A DNA stretch of 41,293 nt from assembly GCA_019748195.1 (NCBI GenBank), contig JAIEPW010000020.1, positions 1 to 41,293 on the forward strand, in the 5' to 3' direction. The notes under the pieces were generated by a model. That model was not told the DNA's origin and did no database searches. It was given only the letters and a program-made list of their open reading frames with translations. The translations under genes were made by a program, and so were the position numbers. This document shows, one piece after another, positions 1 to 8,514 of this stretch. The DNA comes from Bryobacteraceae bacterium (GTDB lineage Bacteria; Acidobacteriota; Terriglobia; Bryobacterales; Bryobacteraceae). How positions within the stretch are numbered: the first letter of the stretch is position 1; the number at the start of each line of letters is the position of its first letter.

Positions 1-1119
1 ACTCCGGTGGGAATCAAGGTTTATGGTTCCGACCTCAAGGAGATCGAGCGCATCGGGACGGAGATCGAGGGGCTGCTCCCGCAAGTGCGGGGCACCCGCA
101 ACGTATTCGCGGAGCGCACCGGCGGCGGCTACTTTCTCGATTTCGATTGGAAGCGCGAGGAGCTCGCCCGCTATGGTTTGAGCATCGAAGACGTGCAGGG
201 CGTCCTGATGAGCGCCGTCGGCGGGGAAAACGTGACGACCACGATCGAGGGCCGCGAACGGTATCCCGTAAACGTCCGCTACTTGCGGGACTTCCGCAGC
301 GACCTAACCACGCTGAGCCGCGTGCTGGTGCCAGTGATGGACGGCAAGATGCAGATCCCGGTCTCTCAACTCGCCGATATCCGCATGGCCACCGGCCCCG
401 CCATGCTGCGCGATGAGAACGGCATGCTCAACGGCTACGTCTATGTGGACGTCGCGGGCCGCGACGTGGGCGGCTTCGTGGAAGACGCCAAGAGACTGGT
501 CCGGGAGCGGGTGAAACTACCCGCCGGCTACACGCTGGTTTGGAGCGGCCAGTACGAGGCCATGCAGCGCGTACGGGAGAAGTTGACGGTCATTGTCCCG
601 TTGACGCTTTTCCTGATCGTGATGCTGCTGTACATGAACACGAAGTCGGTGACGGAAACATTCCTGATTGTGCTCGCGGTTCCGTTCTCGGCCGTCGGCG
701 CGGTCTGGCTGCTCTACTTACTCGACTACAACATGAGCATCGGCGTCTGGGTGGGGCTCATCGCACTGCTGGGCGTGGACGCCGAGACGGCCGTCTTCAT
801 GCTCCTGTACCTCAACATCGCCTACGAGAAGGCCAAGAAGGAAGGGAAGATGAACTCGCTTGTCGAGCTTCAGGAAGCGATTCACGACGGCGCCGTGAAG
901 CGCATCCGCCCGAAGTTCATGACCGTCGCCTGCATGTTCATGGGGCTGGTACCCATCATGTGGTCCACCGGCGCGGGGGCCGACGTGATGAAGCGCATCG
1001 CCGCGCCGATGATCGGCGGTATCTTCACATCGTTCATTCTCGAGCTGGTGGTCTACCCGGCGATTTACGAGGTTTGGAAATGGAACACGGAAGTCAAAAA
1101 GCAACCGGTGGCGGCATGA
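1..1119 (+). CDS. CusA/CzcA-family RND efflux pump, C-terminal part (5' end outside window)
   Basis: This is the last 372 codons of a heavy-metal RND transporter, open from base 1, so the N-terminal two thirds (family length about 1040 residues) lies upstream. Such proteins are inner-membrane trimers that use the proton gradient to push Cu+/Ag+ or divalent metals through an adaptor and outer-membrane channel. Visible parts are the end of the periplasmic pore domain (about residues 1-195), a hydrophobic helix around VPLTLFLIVMLLYMNTKS, the segment GLIALLGVDAETAVFMLLY, and the basic RIRPKFMT segment typical of CusA, then two further membrane segments. It overlaps the next gene by ATGA. The NosL-like and Cys-rich genes downstream fit a copper or related metal role. 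Family is confident; the metal is inferred. Confidence 0.93.
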   Translation, partial: TPVGIKVYGSDLKEIERIGTEIEGLLPQVRGTRNVFAERTGGGYFLDFDWKREELARYGLSIEDVQGVLMSAVGGENVTTTIEGRERYPVNVRYLRDFRSDLTTLSRVLVPVMDGKMQIPVSQLADIRMATGPAMLRDENGMLNGYVYVDVAGRDVGGFVEDAKRLVRERVKLPAGYTLVWSGQYEAMQRVREKLTVIVPLTLFLIVMLLYMNTKSVTETFLIVLAVPFSAVGAVWLLYLLDYNMSIGVWVGLIALLGVDAETAVFMLLYLNIAYEKAKKEGKMNSLVELQEAIHDGAVKRIRPKFMTVACMFMGLVPIMWSTGAGADVMKRIAAPMIGGIFTSFILELVVYPAIYEVWKWNTEVKKQPVAA

Positions 1120-1868
1120 CGGCGCTGCTCTTGTTCGCCATTGCGGCATCGGCATGGGGCCAGAGCCTCCAATTCGAGGTTCGCCATCAGCGGGCGCTGC
1201 TCGATCATCCCGGCCGGATCACAGTCGACGACGGCGGCCTGTTGTACGAGCAGGTGCTGACGCCCAAGCAGCAGAAGAAGGTTGCCAAGGGCAAGAAACC
1301 GCCCAAGCTCGAAAGCGCGCGCTGGGACTACCAGGACATCCAGCAACTCTGGCTCTCCCCAGACAAGCTGGTGGTCGTTACCTACAAAGACCGGAAGTGG
1401 TTTCTGGGCGTTGACAAGGAGTTCGAGTTCTACTTGACGGCCAAGGACCAGTCGTTCACTGCTGTCTACGAGCGGTTGAAGGGGAAGCTGGACGAGCGCT
1501 TCGTCGCAGCTCTGGCCGATCCCGCGGTCGCCGTCGAGTGGGAGATCCCGGTGAAACTCCTCGGCGCCGTGCAGGGCTCGGAAGGAGTCCTTCAAATCGG
1601 CCAAGACCGGATCGTCTACCAGACCGGCCGGAAGCACCACTCCCGGACATGGCGCCTCGAAGACATAGAGAACGTCAGCACGTCCGGACCGTATCAACTG
1701 ACCCTGACGACCCATGAACGGGCGATCACCCACTACGGCGGATTGAAGGGCTTCAACTTCCAACTGAAGCGCAAGCTGGACACGGGCCGTTTCGAACGCC
1801 TTTGGAAGCGCCTCAATCGCGACAAGGGCCTGGAGTTCTTGACATCCCTACAGGAAAGGAAACAGTGA
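1116..1868 (+). CDS. Secreted protein with two PH-like repeats, unknown function
   Basis: A 250-residue protein starting at the ATG that overlaps the RND stop codon (ATGA), so it is probably translationally coupled to the pump gene. An N-terminal signal peptide (TALLLFAIAASAWGQ) sends it to the periplasm or envelope. The rest seems to hold two similar all-beta units, about residues 20-130 and 135-235. Each has a short strand pair, a W/R-x-x-[DE]-I-[EQ] segment (WDYQDIQQLWLS and WRLEDIENVSTS), a strand run, and a closing amphipathic helix (VYERLKGK, FERLWKRLN). That layout resembles PH-like domains, but I cannot assign a named family. No catalytic motif or metal-binding Cys/His cluster is seen. 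Its position suggests an accessory role to metal efflux; this is inference. Confidence 0.8.
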   Translation: MTALLLFAIAASAWGQSLQFEVRHQRALLDHPGRITVDDGGLLYEQVLTPKQQKKVAKGKKPPKLESARWDYQDIQQLWLSPDKLVVVTYKDRKWFLGVDKEFEFYLTAKDQSFTAVYERLKGKLDERFVAALADPAVAVEWEIPVKLLGAVQGSEGVLQIGQDRIVYQTGRKHHSRTWRLEDIENVSTSGPYQLTLTTHERAITHYGGLKGFNFQLKRKLDTGRFERLWKRLNRDKGLEFLTSLQERKQ

Positions 1869-1873
1869 ATTCG

Positions 1874-2200
1874 ATGAAGAAAGCGATTCTCGGTCTGGTG
1901 TTCGCGGCGGTAGTGGCATCCGCCGCGGAGAAGGTTCAGACCTAAACGGGCATCGTAACCGAGACGATGTGCGGGGCCAAGCACACGATGGGCATCAGCC
2001 CGGACGACAAGTGCGTCCGGGAGTGCGTGCGGATGGACCCCAAGAAGTGGAAGTACGCCCTGCTGGTGGGCAGCGACCTGTATGTTCTGAGCGATCAGCA
2101 GACGCCGGAGAAGTTCGCCGCGCGAAAAGTGAAAGTGACCGGCGCGCTGTTCGAGAAGACGAAGATCTTGCGGGCCGACAAGATCGAAGCCGTTCGTTAA
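1874..2200 (+). pseudogene. Small secreted Cys-containing protein interrupted by an in-frame TAA
   Basis: From the ATG at 1874 the frame reads a signal peptide (MKKAILGLVFAAVVASAAE), then KVQT, then TAA at 1943-1945. It continues in the same frame without further stops to 2200 as TGIVTETMCGAKHTM... with C-x(n)-C-VREC and a C-terminal KVKVTGALFEKTKI segment. The downstream part matches the neighbouring gene at 2244 in layout: TG-x-V-x-[DE]-x-x-C, spaced Cys residues, LYVLSD/IYLPVS, KVKVTG. The family is a small secreted acidobacterial type, possibly the DUF5818 group. A Tyr codon (TAC) changed to TAA by one base would explain the stop. It is therefore a recent nonsense mutant or a sequence error; an internal start at ATG 1967 would lack the signal peptide. 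Confidence 0.75.
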
Positions 2201-2243
2201 TCATGGCCCGGAAACACAAACGTTCAGGAGATGCAACATCAAC

Positions 2244-2621
2244 ATGAGAAGAACCTTAGGAACGCTCGCGCTGGCGATTTCGACCGCCGCCGGACTCTAC
2301 GCCTGGCAGCAGCATGCCCACGGCCACGGCGACGCGAAGGCGACCCAGATTACCGGGCAGGTTGTGGATATCGCCTGCTTTGTCGGCCATAACAGTTCCG
2401 GCGAAAAGCACGCGAAGTGTGCGGAGGCCTGTGCCCGCGCCGGGAACCCGCTCGCCATCTTCGATGGAAAGCAGATCTACTTGCCGGTCTCGATGAACCA
2501 CAAGAACCCGAATGAGAAGCTGATGGCGTTCATCGAGAAGAAGGTCAAGGTGACGGGCACGGTGCTCGAAAAGGCCGGGATCAGGGGCATCGCCATCGAC
2601 AAAGTGGAGCCGGCCCAATAG
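2244..2621 (+). CDS. Small secreted Cys-containing protein (intact paralog of the broken neighbour)
   Basis: A 125-residue exported protein whose ATG follows AGGAG at 2226-2230. A signal peptide covers about residues 1-22, followed by a His-rich stretch (QQHAHGHGDA). The mature part has ITGQVVDIACFVGHNSSG, then CAEAC, then a beta strand IYLPVSM and a closing KVKVTGTVLEKAGIRGIAID. This is the same layout as the interrupted gene just upstream, so the two are tandem duplicates. Three Cys plus the His cluster would suit metal binding in the periplasm, in line with the RND pump upstream and the NosL-like gene downstream, but no function is established for the family to my knowledge. Confidence 0.85.
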   Translation: MRRTLGTLALAISTAAGLYAWQQHAHGHGDAKATQITGQVVDIACFVGHNSSGEKHAKCAEACARAGNPLAIFDGKQIYLPVSMNHKNPNEKLMAFIEKKVKVTGTVLEKAGIRGIAIDKVEPAQ

Positions 2622-2630
2622 TCGCGGACT

Positions 2631-3122
2631 CTAACGCTGGAACTGGGAGGCCAACTCGGCGAAGCGCAACACTTGGCCTCCACGTTCGGCGGCGAAAGTC
2701 CGGGCGGCCTGAGTATCGCGAAACGCAAGCAGGCTTGGGGAGCAACGGTCGAAGTGAGTGTGCATCGGCTGCTTGTCGGAAGACACAGAGGGTTCGTGCC
2801 GAGAGCATGGATTCACGTTGCTGTCGCGGACGAGATAGGCTCCGGAGGGTTCAAGAGATCTGCCCGTGAGGAAGTCGGTCAGTTCAACGACTTGAACCGG
2901 CTTGCCCGCCTGTTGGTGCTCGGACAGCGCACAAGCGGGACAGCAGTAAACTCCGCGCTTTCCATCCACGGCCGCGATGGTCCGCATGTGCTCGTGAACT
3001 GGCCGGGAGCACGCGCGGCAGGAGTGATGCTCCCGCCGTTCGATAAAGCGCCACCCGGAGTAGGCGGCACCCGCGACCGCGATACTGGAGACGGCCGTGA
3101 AGAAGAAAGCGCGCCGATTCAT
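2631..3122 (-). CDS. NosL-like copper-binding accessory protein, membrane or Tat exported
   Basis: A 163-residue protein from ATG 3122 (GTG at 3128 is an alternative, preceded by AGGGG). The N-terminus MNRRAFFFTAVSSIAVAGAA is a signal anchor with a twin-arginine-like start. It then carries CRAC, CCPAC and a C-terminal segment with HTHFDRCSPSLLAF and ERGGQVLRFAEL, which matches the NosL layout (metal-binding Cys/Met region, then a domain ending in a [FA]A-x-x-x-GG-x-V-x-x-F motif). NosL proteins bind Cu(I) and deliver it to nitrous-oxide reductase. No nos genes are seen here, so a general copper or metal chaperone role next to the RND pump is more likely. It converges with the Cys-rich gene at 2244 with 9 bp between stops. 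Confidence 0.7.
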   Translation of the reverse strand: MNRRAFFFTAVSSIAVAGAAYSGWRFIERREHHSCRACSRPVHEHMRTIAAVDGKRGVYCCPACALSEHQQAGKPVQVVELTDFLTGRSLEPSGAYLVRDSNVNPCSRHEPSVSSDKQPMHTHFDRCSPSLLAFRDTQAARTFAAERGGQVLRFAELASQFQR

Positions 3123-3383
3123 ACCCACGTTGCCCCTGGTCCGATGCTACCTCCGGCGGGGAGTCCGGGCAAGGGGGATGCTCCGCGGACCAGCCGCCGC
3201 GGGGCTTCGAGCCTGCTCCCCACTGCAACTTACTGAAAGAATTAGGCTTCGGCGATCGAGTCGCTTCAATGGGGCAACCGCGCGATCTCGCTCGGTGAGT
3301 CCTCGCAGTGGGTGGTGGTCAGCCGGTTCGCCGGGCGTGCTCGCCATCATCGCCGGCGGCAAAACCTCGCGCCGGGACTCGCG

Positions 3384-4112
3384 CTAGTTCTTGCGGAATG
3401 GAATGCGCGAGGTAATAGACATCTGAAGGGTGTGGTTGTGCTCGAACACTTTCCCGTCGCGCTGCTGAATGGTCTGCTCCAGGAACCCGATCTCCAGCCG
3501 CGTATCGCGGCCGATTTCCCGACCCAGGGCGATATACGCCCGGTTCTGATCGAACGTGTTTGCCGCGACATTCCGCCCAAAGTTCACGAAAACTTCGTCG
3601 TACAGGCCCAGGTAATAACGTCTCTGGTCCCACGGCAGCGGGATGTTGGTGCGCAGCATGTACCGGAAGCGGTTTTCGTATCGCGCCGCATATCCCAGAA
3701 TGTGCCGCTGCTCCAGGCGCAGCCGGTTTTGCCAGTCGAGCCCCAGCCAGCGCTGGTTGATTTGCGCCTGCTGATAGGTACGGTGTTCCAGGAAGTTCTC
3801 CCGCGCGGGATAGTCGCCGTAGCGATGCGTCTTGATGAAGGCGTAGCCGCCGCTCAGCATCACCTTGCGGTTCCACTGGAAGTTCAGGGCGGTCCGCAGC
3901 AGCAGTTGCTGCCCGGTCAGCCCGAGCTCCGCGCGGCGCCACTGGCCCTCCAGATGCGCTCCAAAACGCGAGTTCCCGATCTGGTGATCGCCGAAATACA
4001 TTAGCCAGGCGTGCCCGTTGTGGTCTGGCTGCGCGAACGCCGGGGCGGCCAACAGCATCCACAGCAGCCGCGGGCTTACGGCGCGGTTCCTTGGGTTCAC
4101 TCGCCCTTGCAT
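3384..4112 (-). CDS. DUF2490 family outer-membrane beta-barrel protein
   Basis: A 242-residue protein with a signal peptide ending at PAFAQ. The mature part is rich in alternating beta-strand pattern, with the family signatures NRLRLEQRH, RYMLRTNIPL, YDEVFVNFGRNV, FDQNRAYIALG and TRLEIGFLEQ, and ends in an aromatic/basic strand. DUF2490 proteins are predicted small outer-membrane barrels of unknown function, common in Bacteroidetes and Acidobacteria. The ATG at 4112 was chosen over the GTG at 4115; a GTG 12 bases further in would also keep the signal peptide. The 271 bases between it and the NosL-like gene hold no gene that I can support. Confidence 0.85.
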   Translation of the reverse strand: MQGRVNPRNRAVSPRLLWMLLAAPAFAQPDHNGHAWLMYFGDHQIGNSRFGAHLEGQWRRAELGLTGQQLLLRTALNFQWNRKVMLSGGYAFIKTHRYGDYPARENFLEHRTYQQAQINQRWLGLDWQNRLRLEQRHILGYAARYENRFRYMLRTNIPLPWDQRRYYLGLYDEVFVNFGRNVAANTFDQNRAYIALGREIGRDTRLEIGFLEQTIQQRDGKVFEHNHTLQMSITSRIPFRKN

Positions 4113-4165
4113 CACCTCTGCCAGTGTGAGGGACCCGCCGCGCGCGCGTCAATCGCCAGGCGCCG

Positions 4166-4921
4166 CTATTCGGAGGCCGCGCCCCGCGCCGCGGGTTCGC
4201 CGCGCGCGAGCACCGCCGCCAGTTCGCGCAACAGCGCCCCGCCGTCTCCGCGATAGGCGCTTCCGTGCATGCAGGCCAGCAGCGACGGCCTCAAATCCGC
4301 CAGCTTGCTCAGCACCGCGCCGGTTGCGGTGGCATGCGCGTAGTAGTCCAGCATGTGGCGCATTCCTTCGCTTGCCGTCAGGATTTCAGATTCGGTCACC
4401 GGCGGCACGTCGCTTCCCGCGTGCGTGAACAGGTCGGCGCACAAGAGCGTACCGGTGGATACGTCGAACAGGACGCCGCAATCCCAGCCATGGGGAACGT
4501 GTGGAGTGTACATCCACCGAAGACGGCGGCTGCCGATGGAGAACTCCTCGCCGTCGCCCAGCGCCCGCGCCGGCCGGGCGGCGAAATCGTTCAGCGATGT
4601 CAGCACGCCGATCTCGGAGCCGAACGGGGTAGCTCGCGGCGCCACGCTCAACCAGTCATTCATCGCCCCGTACTCATCGCTCTCGAAGTGCGATCCGCCG
4701 ATCCAACGAAGCCTCTCCACCGGCATTACCGCACGGAGCGCCTCCAGGGTCAACGGGAACAACCGCCGCAGCCCGGCATGGAAGAGCACCGGCTCTTCGT
4801 CCGCAACCAGGTACGAACTGAACGTAAACCCGCCGGGAACTACATCAAGGGGCGTGCAAATGCGGTAAATGCCCGCGGCCACCTCGTCCACTCGAGTGTT
4901 CGTTTCCTGGTTGACGATCAC
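4166..4921 (-). CDS. Metallo-beta-lactamase-fold protein of the diiron ODP type, variant metal motif
   Basis: A 251-residue protein. The GTG start at 4921 was chosen because AGAGGAGG lies 8-9 nt upstream; longer readings run into the divergent gene at 5013. The fold shows early strands (IYRICTPLD, SYLVADEEPVLFHAG), then H78-F-E80-S-D82-E83 where flavodiiron and ODP-type proteins have H-x-E-x-D-H, then TPHVPHGWD (His141/His144), CADLF (Asp163 as bridging ligand) and a C-terminal MHGSAYRG His. The sixth motif position is Glu, not His, which could alter one metal site. There is no flavodoxin domain. Oxygen/NO sensing or reduction, or a hydrolase role, are both possible. Confidence 0.85.
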   Translation of the reverse strand: MIVNQETNTRVDEVAAGIYRICTPLDVVPGGFTFSSYLVADEEPVLFHAGLRRLFPLTLEALRAVMPVERLRWIGGSHFESDEYGAMNDWLSVAPRATPFGSEIGVLTSLNDFAARPARALGDGEEFSIGSRRLRWMYTPHVPHGWDCGVLFDVSTGTLLCADLFTHAGSDVPPVTESEILTASEGMRHMLDYYAHATATGAVLSKLADLRPSLLACMHGSAYRGDGGALLRELAAVLARGEPAARGAASE

Positions 4922-5012
4922 AGCACGCCCCTCCTCTGGGCTGGCCGTGATTTTATCCCAAGCCTCACGTAATCCGCTAACGGGAACCGGGAGATCTGCC
5001 GAACTATTCAGA

Positions 5013-5594
5013 ATGGGACATCTGTGGCTTCTTCCGATTCTGGTTCTCACGTTGCACGCTGGCGACCCTGCCGTGCTCGGCCGATGGCACTCGGTGGAGC
5101 GCTCCAAGGGCGGCATCGGCGCCATCTATGAGTTCCGCGCGGACGGCACCGTCACATTCAGCCCCGCCGCGATCGTAACGGGAACGTACGCCGAGGAAAA
5201 CGGCAACCTGGTCCTCACCCTGGGCACGAAGTCAACGGTAATCAAGCTGGATCGCCGGGCCGGAGACTTGGTGAAGGTGACCGCCCCCAGCGGTCCCCCG
5301 CGCGAGATGAAGCGCATTGGCCCCCCCGAAGCCGCTCCGGCGAGCCTTCGCGGATACTGGCGGTCGCCGTGGACCGGCGGCCAGGATCTGGAGCAATACG
5401 AGCGCTTCCGCGCCGATGGCACCTATGTGTTCACCCTTCCCATGCGCCCCCGCAGCGGCTACTACAAAATAACCAAGGGATCCATTTGGATCCAGGTTGC
5501 GAACACGGTAACGGAGGGCCCCGTTGCCCGGGATGGCGACACTCTCACCCTCCCATCCCGCAAGGGCGCGCCGGACAAGTACGTCCCTTACTAA
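5013..5594 (+). CDS. Secreted protein with two lipocalin-like repeats, unknown function
   Basis: A 193-residue protein that begins at ATG 5013, where a signal peptide (GHLWLLPILVLTLHAG) starts; the ribosome site is weak. The mature part contains two similar halves: GRWHSVER...YEFRADGTVTFSPA...GTYAEENGNLVL, and GYWRSPW...YERFRADGTYVFTL...GYYKITKGSIWI. The W-x-x-...-F-x-x-DGT-...-G-x-Y pattern is that of small lipocalin-like beta-barrel modules (DUF5640-type). It diverges from the MBL-fold gene with 91 bp between starts. No enzymatic motif is seen; it may be a ligand-binding or structural periplasmic protein. Confidence 0.8.
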   Translation: MGHLWLLPILVLTLHAGDPAVLGRWHSVERSKGGIGAIYEFRADGTVTFSPAAIVTGTYAEENGNLVLTLGTKSTVIKLDRRAGDLVKVTAPSGPPREMKRIGPPEAAPASLRGYWRSPWTGGQDLEQYERFRADGTYVFTLPMRPRSGYYKITKGSIWIQVANTVTEGPVARDGDTLTLPSRKGAPDKYVPY

Positions 5595-5748
5595 CCAGCC
5601 GAAAGCACGACCATACCCGTAAATCCGGTACGAAGACTTCCCGCGATTTCTGCGAGAATCAGGGAGCGGAAGATGCACATTCGCTTTGCCGGAGCCCGAT
5701 TCCCATCCTTACCCGAGATCTGCAGTACCAGTTTGGGCCGGCGGTAGC

Positions 5749-8514
5749 ATGATGGATACCTTGCCGACCGACGAATTGCAAGCCCTGCGCCGCCGCGTGG
5801 CCGAGCTTGAGAGACAGGTCTCCCTGCCCGCGCCGGAACTCCAGCTTTACCACCAGTTTTTTCAACACGCGGCCGTCGGTCTCGCGATTGCCGGACCGGA
5901 CGGAACCCTGGGCGTCGTGAATCCGGCCTTTGCGCGGATGCACGGCTATGCTCCGGAGCAGCTCGCCGGAACGCGGGTCGCGGGCTTGTCGGCCCCGGAA
6001 GAAATCGCTCTTCTGGCTGAAGCCGAGCGCTGCGCTGACGAGACCGGCCACCACCACTGGGAGAGCGTTCACGTGCGGCGGGATGGCAGCCGCTTCCCCG
6101 CGGCCATAGACCTCTCCGTCATCCGCCGCGACAGCGGAGAGGTGATCTACCGCGTGGCGAGCATTCGCGACATCACCGCGCGGCGGCATACGGAGGCGGC
6201 GCTTCGCGCCAGCGAAGCGCTTTCCCGCGCCTTGATCGACAACTTGCCCGGAGGCGCAGCCTTCATTGTGGACCGCGACCTGCGTTATCAACTGGCCGGC
6301 GGCGAAGCCCTCCAGGCCGCCAGCCTCGCCCACGAGGCTATCCTCGGACGCCGGGTCCAGGATGTGCTTCCGCCGGACCTCGCCCGCGAGCATGAACCGA
6401 ATTACCGCCGCGCCCTGAACGGAGAGCCTTTCCATGTGGAACACACCGCTCACGGCCGGGTGTTCCTCTCGCGCGGAACTCCGCTGCGCGACGAGACCGG
6501 GGATGTCTTCGCGGCGCTCGCCGTTTCCTACGACATCACGGAGAGGCGTCAGATCGAGGATGCCGCCCGCGCCAGCGAAGCGCGCTACCGCATGCTCTTT
6601 GAGTCCATCGACGAAGGGTTTTGCATCATCCAGTTGCTCTTCGACGAGCACTTGCGGCCGGTGGATTATCGCTTCATTGAAATCAACCGCGTTTTCGAGC
6701 AGCAGACCGGACTAATCAATGCCGCCGGACGCAACGTCCGCGAACTTGTGCCCGACCTGGAGACCCACTGGTTCGAAATTTACGGACGCGTCGCCCTGAC
6801 TGGCGAGCCCACGCGCTTTGTCAGTCATTCGCAACCAATGGGCCGGTGGTTCGATGTCTACGCCTTCCGCATCGGCGAGCCTGGCGAACGGCAGGTGGCC
6901 GTCCTCTTCAACGACATAACGGATCGCAAACGGCGGGAGGCGAACCAGAAGTTCCTGGCCGAGCTGTCGGAGGATTTCTCGCGCTGGCCGGAAGCCGGCG
7001 AGATTATGGGCGCCGTAGGCGCCAAAGTCGGCGCGCATCTGGGTATCGGCAGTTGCACGCTGTTCGAGATTGACGAAGCCGCCGACCGCATGGCCATCGG
7101 CTACACCTGGAACCGGTCCGGCGCTCCACCGGAGCCGGCGGAAATGCCCGTCGCGGCGCTCTTCGGGCAGGATTTCCGCCAGGCCGCGCGGGCCGGCGAG
7201 ACCATCGTGGTCCGCGACACGCAGGCCGACCCCCGCACGGTCGCCGGCGCCCATGCGGCGCGCGGCGTTCTGGCCCTCATCGCCGTTGCTTTCCAGACCG
7301 GCGGCGCGTGGAAGTTCCTGCTCACCGTTACCGATTCCCGCCCCAGGGAGTGGCGCGCTGATGAAGTGGAGCTGTTCCAGGAGGTCGCCAATCGACTGGT
7401 TCCCCGCCTGGAGCGGGCGCGAGCCGAAGAAGCCCGCCGGCGCAGCGAGCAACGGCTTCAGCAGGTCTTTACACAGGCGCCCGTCGCCATCTGCGTGCTT
7501 CGCGGGCCGGACCTGCTGTTCGAGCTCGCCAATCAACCGTTCCAGAGCCTGGTGCAGCGCCGCGACCTGGTGGGCCACCGCCTGGGCGACGTGCTGCCCG
7601 AGCTGAATGCCGACGTATGGAGCGCTTTCGAGCGCGTGCTGAAAAGCGGTCAGCCCTTCGCCGCCAACGACTTCTATATTCCCTATGATCAGGACGGTGA
7701 CGGCGCCATCGAGGATCACTGGTTCAACGTCGTCTATCACCCGCTGCTCGAGGCCGACGGCTCGGTTTCCGGCATCGTGGCGGTGTGCAGCGAAGTCACC
7801 GTCCACGTTACCGCCCGCCAGGAACTGCAACGCGTCAATCGCGAGCTGGAGGAGTTCGCCTACGCCGCCAGCCACGATCTGCAGGAGCCGCTGCGGATGG
7901 TCAACATCTACACCGAGCAGATCCTCCGCCGCCTGGCCACGGACGATCCGAAGATGAACCAGTTCGCCGCCTTCGTTCACCAGGGCGTGGGTCGCATGCA
8001 CGCCCTGATTCAGGACCTGCTGTCCTATTCCCGTACCGTGCAGCGCGACGACGCGCCCGTCGGCGTCGCCGATCTGCAAACCGCGCTCTCGGAAGCGATT
8101 TCCGTTCTCCAGAACCGGATCGAGGAACAAAGCGCGGTTGTCGACTGCGACCCGCTGCCCAGCGTCCGGGGCGAGACCTCGCAGCTCGCCCATGTGTTCC
8201 AGAACCTCCTGTCGAATGCCCTGAAGTACCGCAAGCCCGATCTTCCCCCACGTGTCCGCGTGTCCGCCTCGCAGCGGGATCACTCCTGGGTGATCGCCGT
8301 GGAAGACAACGGCATCGGCTTCGACCAGCGCTACGCGGAACGCATCTTCGGGCTCTTCAAGCGCCTTCACAAGGACGAGTATCCCGGCACCGGGCTGGGC
8401 CTCGCCATCTGCAAGCGGATCGTTGAACGCTACGGCGGGGCGATGTGGGCCGAAGGCCGCCCGGGTGACGGCGCCACCTTCTTCTTCTCGCTGGCGCGCG
8501 CCGATGCGGATTAG
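5749..8514 (+). CDS. Soluble multi-PAS/GAF sensor histidine kinase
   Basis: A 921-residue kinase; ATG 5749 (or 5752) follows a GGCGG stretch. Order: short coiled coil (1-30), PAS1 with PAC (about 34-145), PAS2 (150-270), PAS3 (278-385), GAF (395-555), PAS4 (565-680), HisKA (690-760) and HATPase_c (800-921). The H-box is YAASHDLQEPLRM with the phosphorylated His709. The ATPase shows NLLSNALKYR (N box), VEDNGIGFD (G1) and GTGLGLAICKRIV (G2). The H-box type is that of phytochrome-like kinases. No membrane segment or HAMP domain is present, so it senses a cytoplasmic signal such as a small ligand, redox state or light. No response regulator is adjacent. It ends convergently, sharing 4 bases with rsmA. 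Confidence 0.95.
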   Translation: MMDTLPTDELQALRRRVAELERQVSLPAPELQLYHQFFQHAAVGLAIAGPDGTLGVVNPAFARMHGYAPEQLAGTRVAGLSAPEEIALLAEAERCADETGHHHWESVHVRRDGSRFPAAIDLSVIRRDSGEVIYRVASIRDITARRHTEAALRASEALSRALIDNLPGGAAFIVDRDLRYQLAGGEALQAASLAHEAILGRRVQDVLPPDLAREHEPNYRRALNGEPFHVEHTAHGRVFLSRGTPLRDETGDVFAALAVSYDITERRQIEDAARASEARYRMLFESIDEGFCIIQLLFDEHLRPVDYRFIEINRVFEQQTGLINAAGRNVRELVPDLETHWFEIYGRVALTGEPTRFVSHSQPMGRWFDVYAFRIGEPGERQVAVLFNDITDRKRREANQKFLAELSEDFSRWPEAGEIMGAVGAKVGAHLGIGSCTLFEIDEAADRMAIGYTWNRSGAPPEPAEMPVAALFGQDFRQAARAGETIVVRDTQADPRTVAGAHAARGVLALIAVAFQTGGAWKFLLTVTDSRPREWRADEVELFQEVANRLVPRLERARAEEARRRSEQRLQQVFTQAPVAICVLRGPDLLFELANQPFQSLVQRRDLVGHRLGDVLPELNADVWSAFERVLKSGQPFAANDFYIPYDQDGDGAIEDHWFNVVYHPLLEADGSVSGIVAVCSEVTVHVTARQELQRVNRELEEFAYAASHDLQEPLRMVNIYTEQILRRLATDDPKMNQFAAFVHQGVGRMHALIQDLLSYSRTVQRDDAPVGVADLQTALSEAISVLQNRIEEQSAVVDCDPLPSVRGETSQLAHVFQNLLSNALKYRKPDLPPRVRVSASQRDHSWVIAVEDNGIGFDQRYAERIFGLFKRLHKDEYPGTGLGLAICKRIVERYGGAMWAEGRPGDGATFFFSLARADAD

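Noticed and set aside
540-1115. N-terminal extension of the secreted two-repeat protein back to 540
   Set aside because: That stretch is antisense-like Arg/His-rich sequence inside the RND gene; the signal peptide starts at ATG 1116, which overlaps the RND stop as ATGA.
4922-5125. Longer N-terminus for the MBL-fold protein
   Set aside because: It runs through the divergent gene at 5013 and shows no domain, while GTG 4921 has a strong AGAGGAGG site at the right distance.
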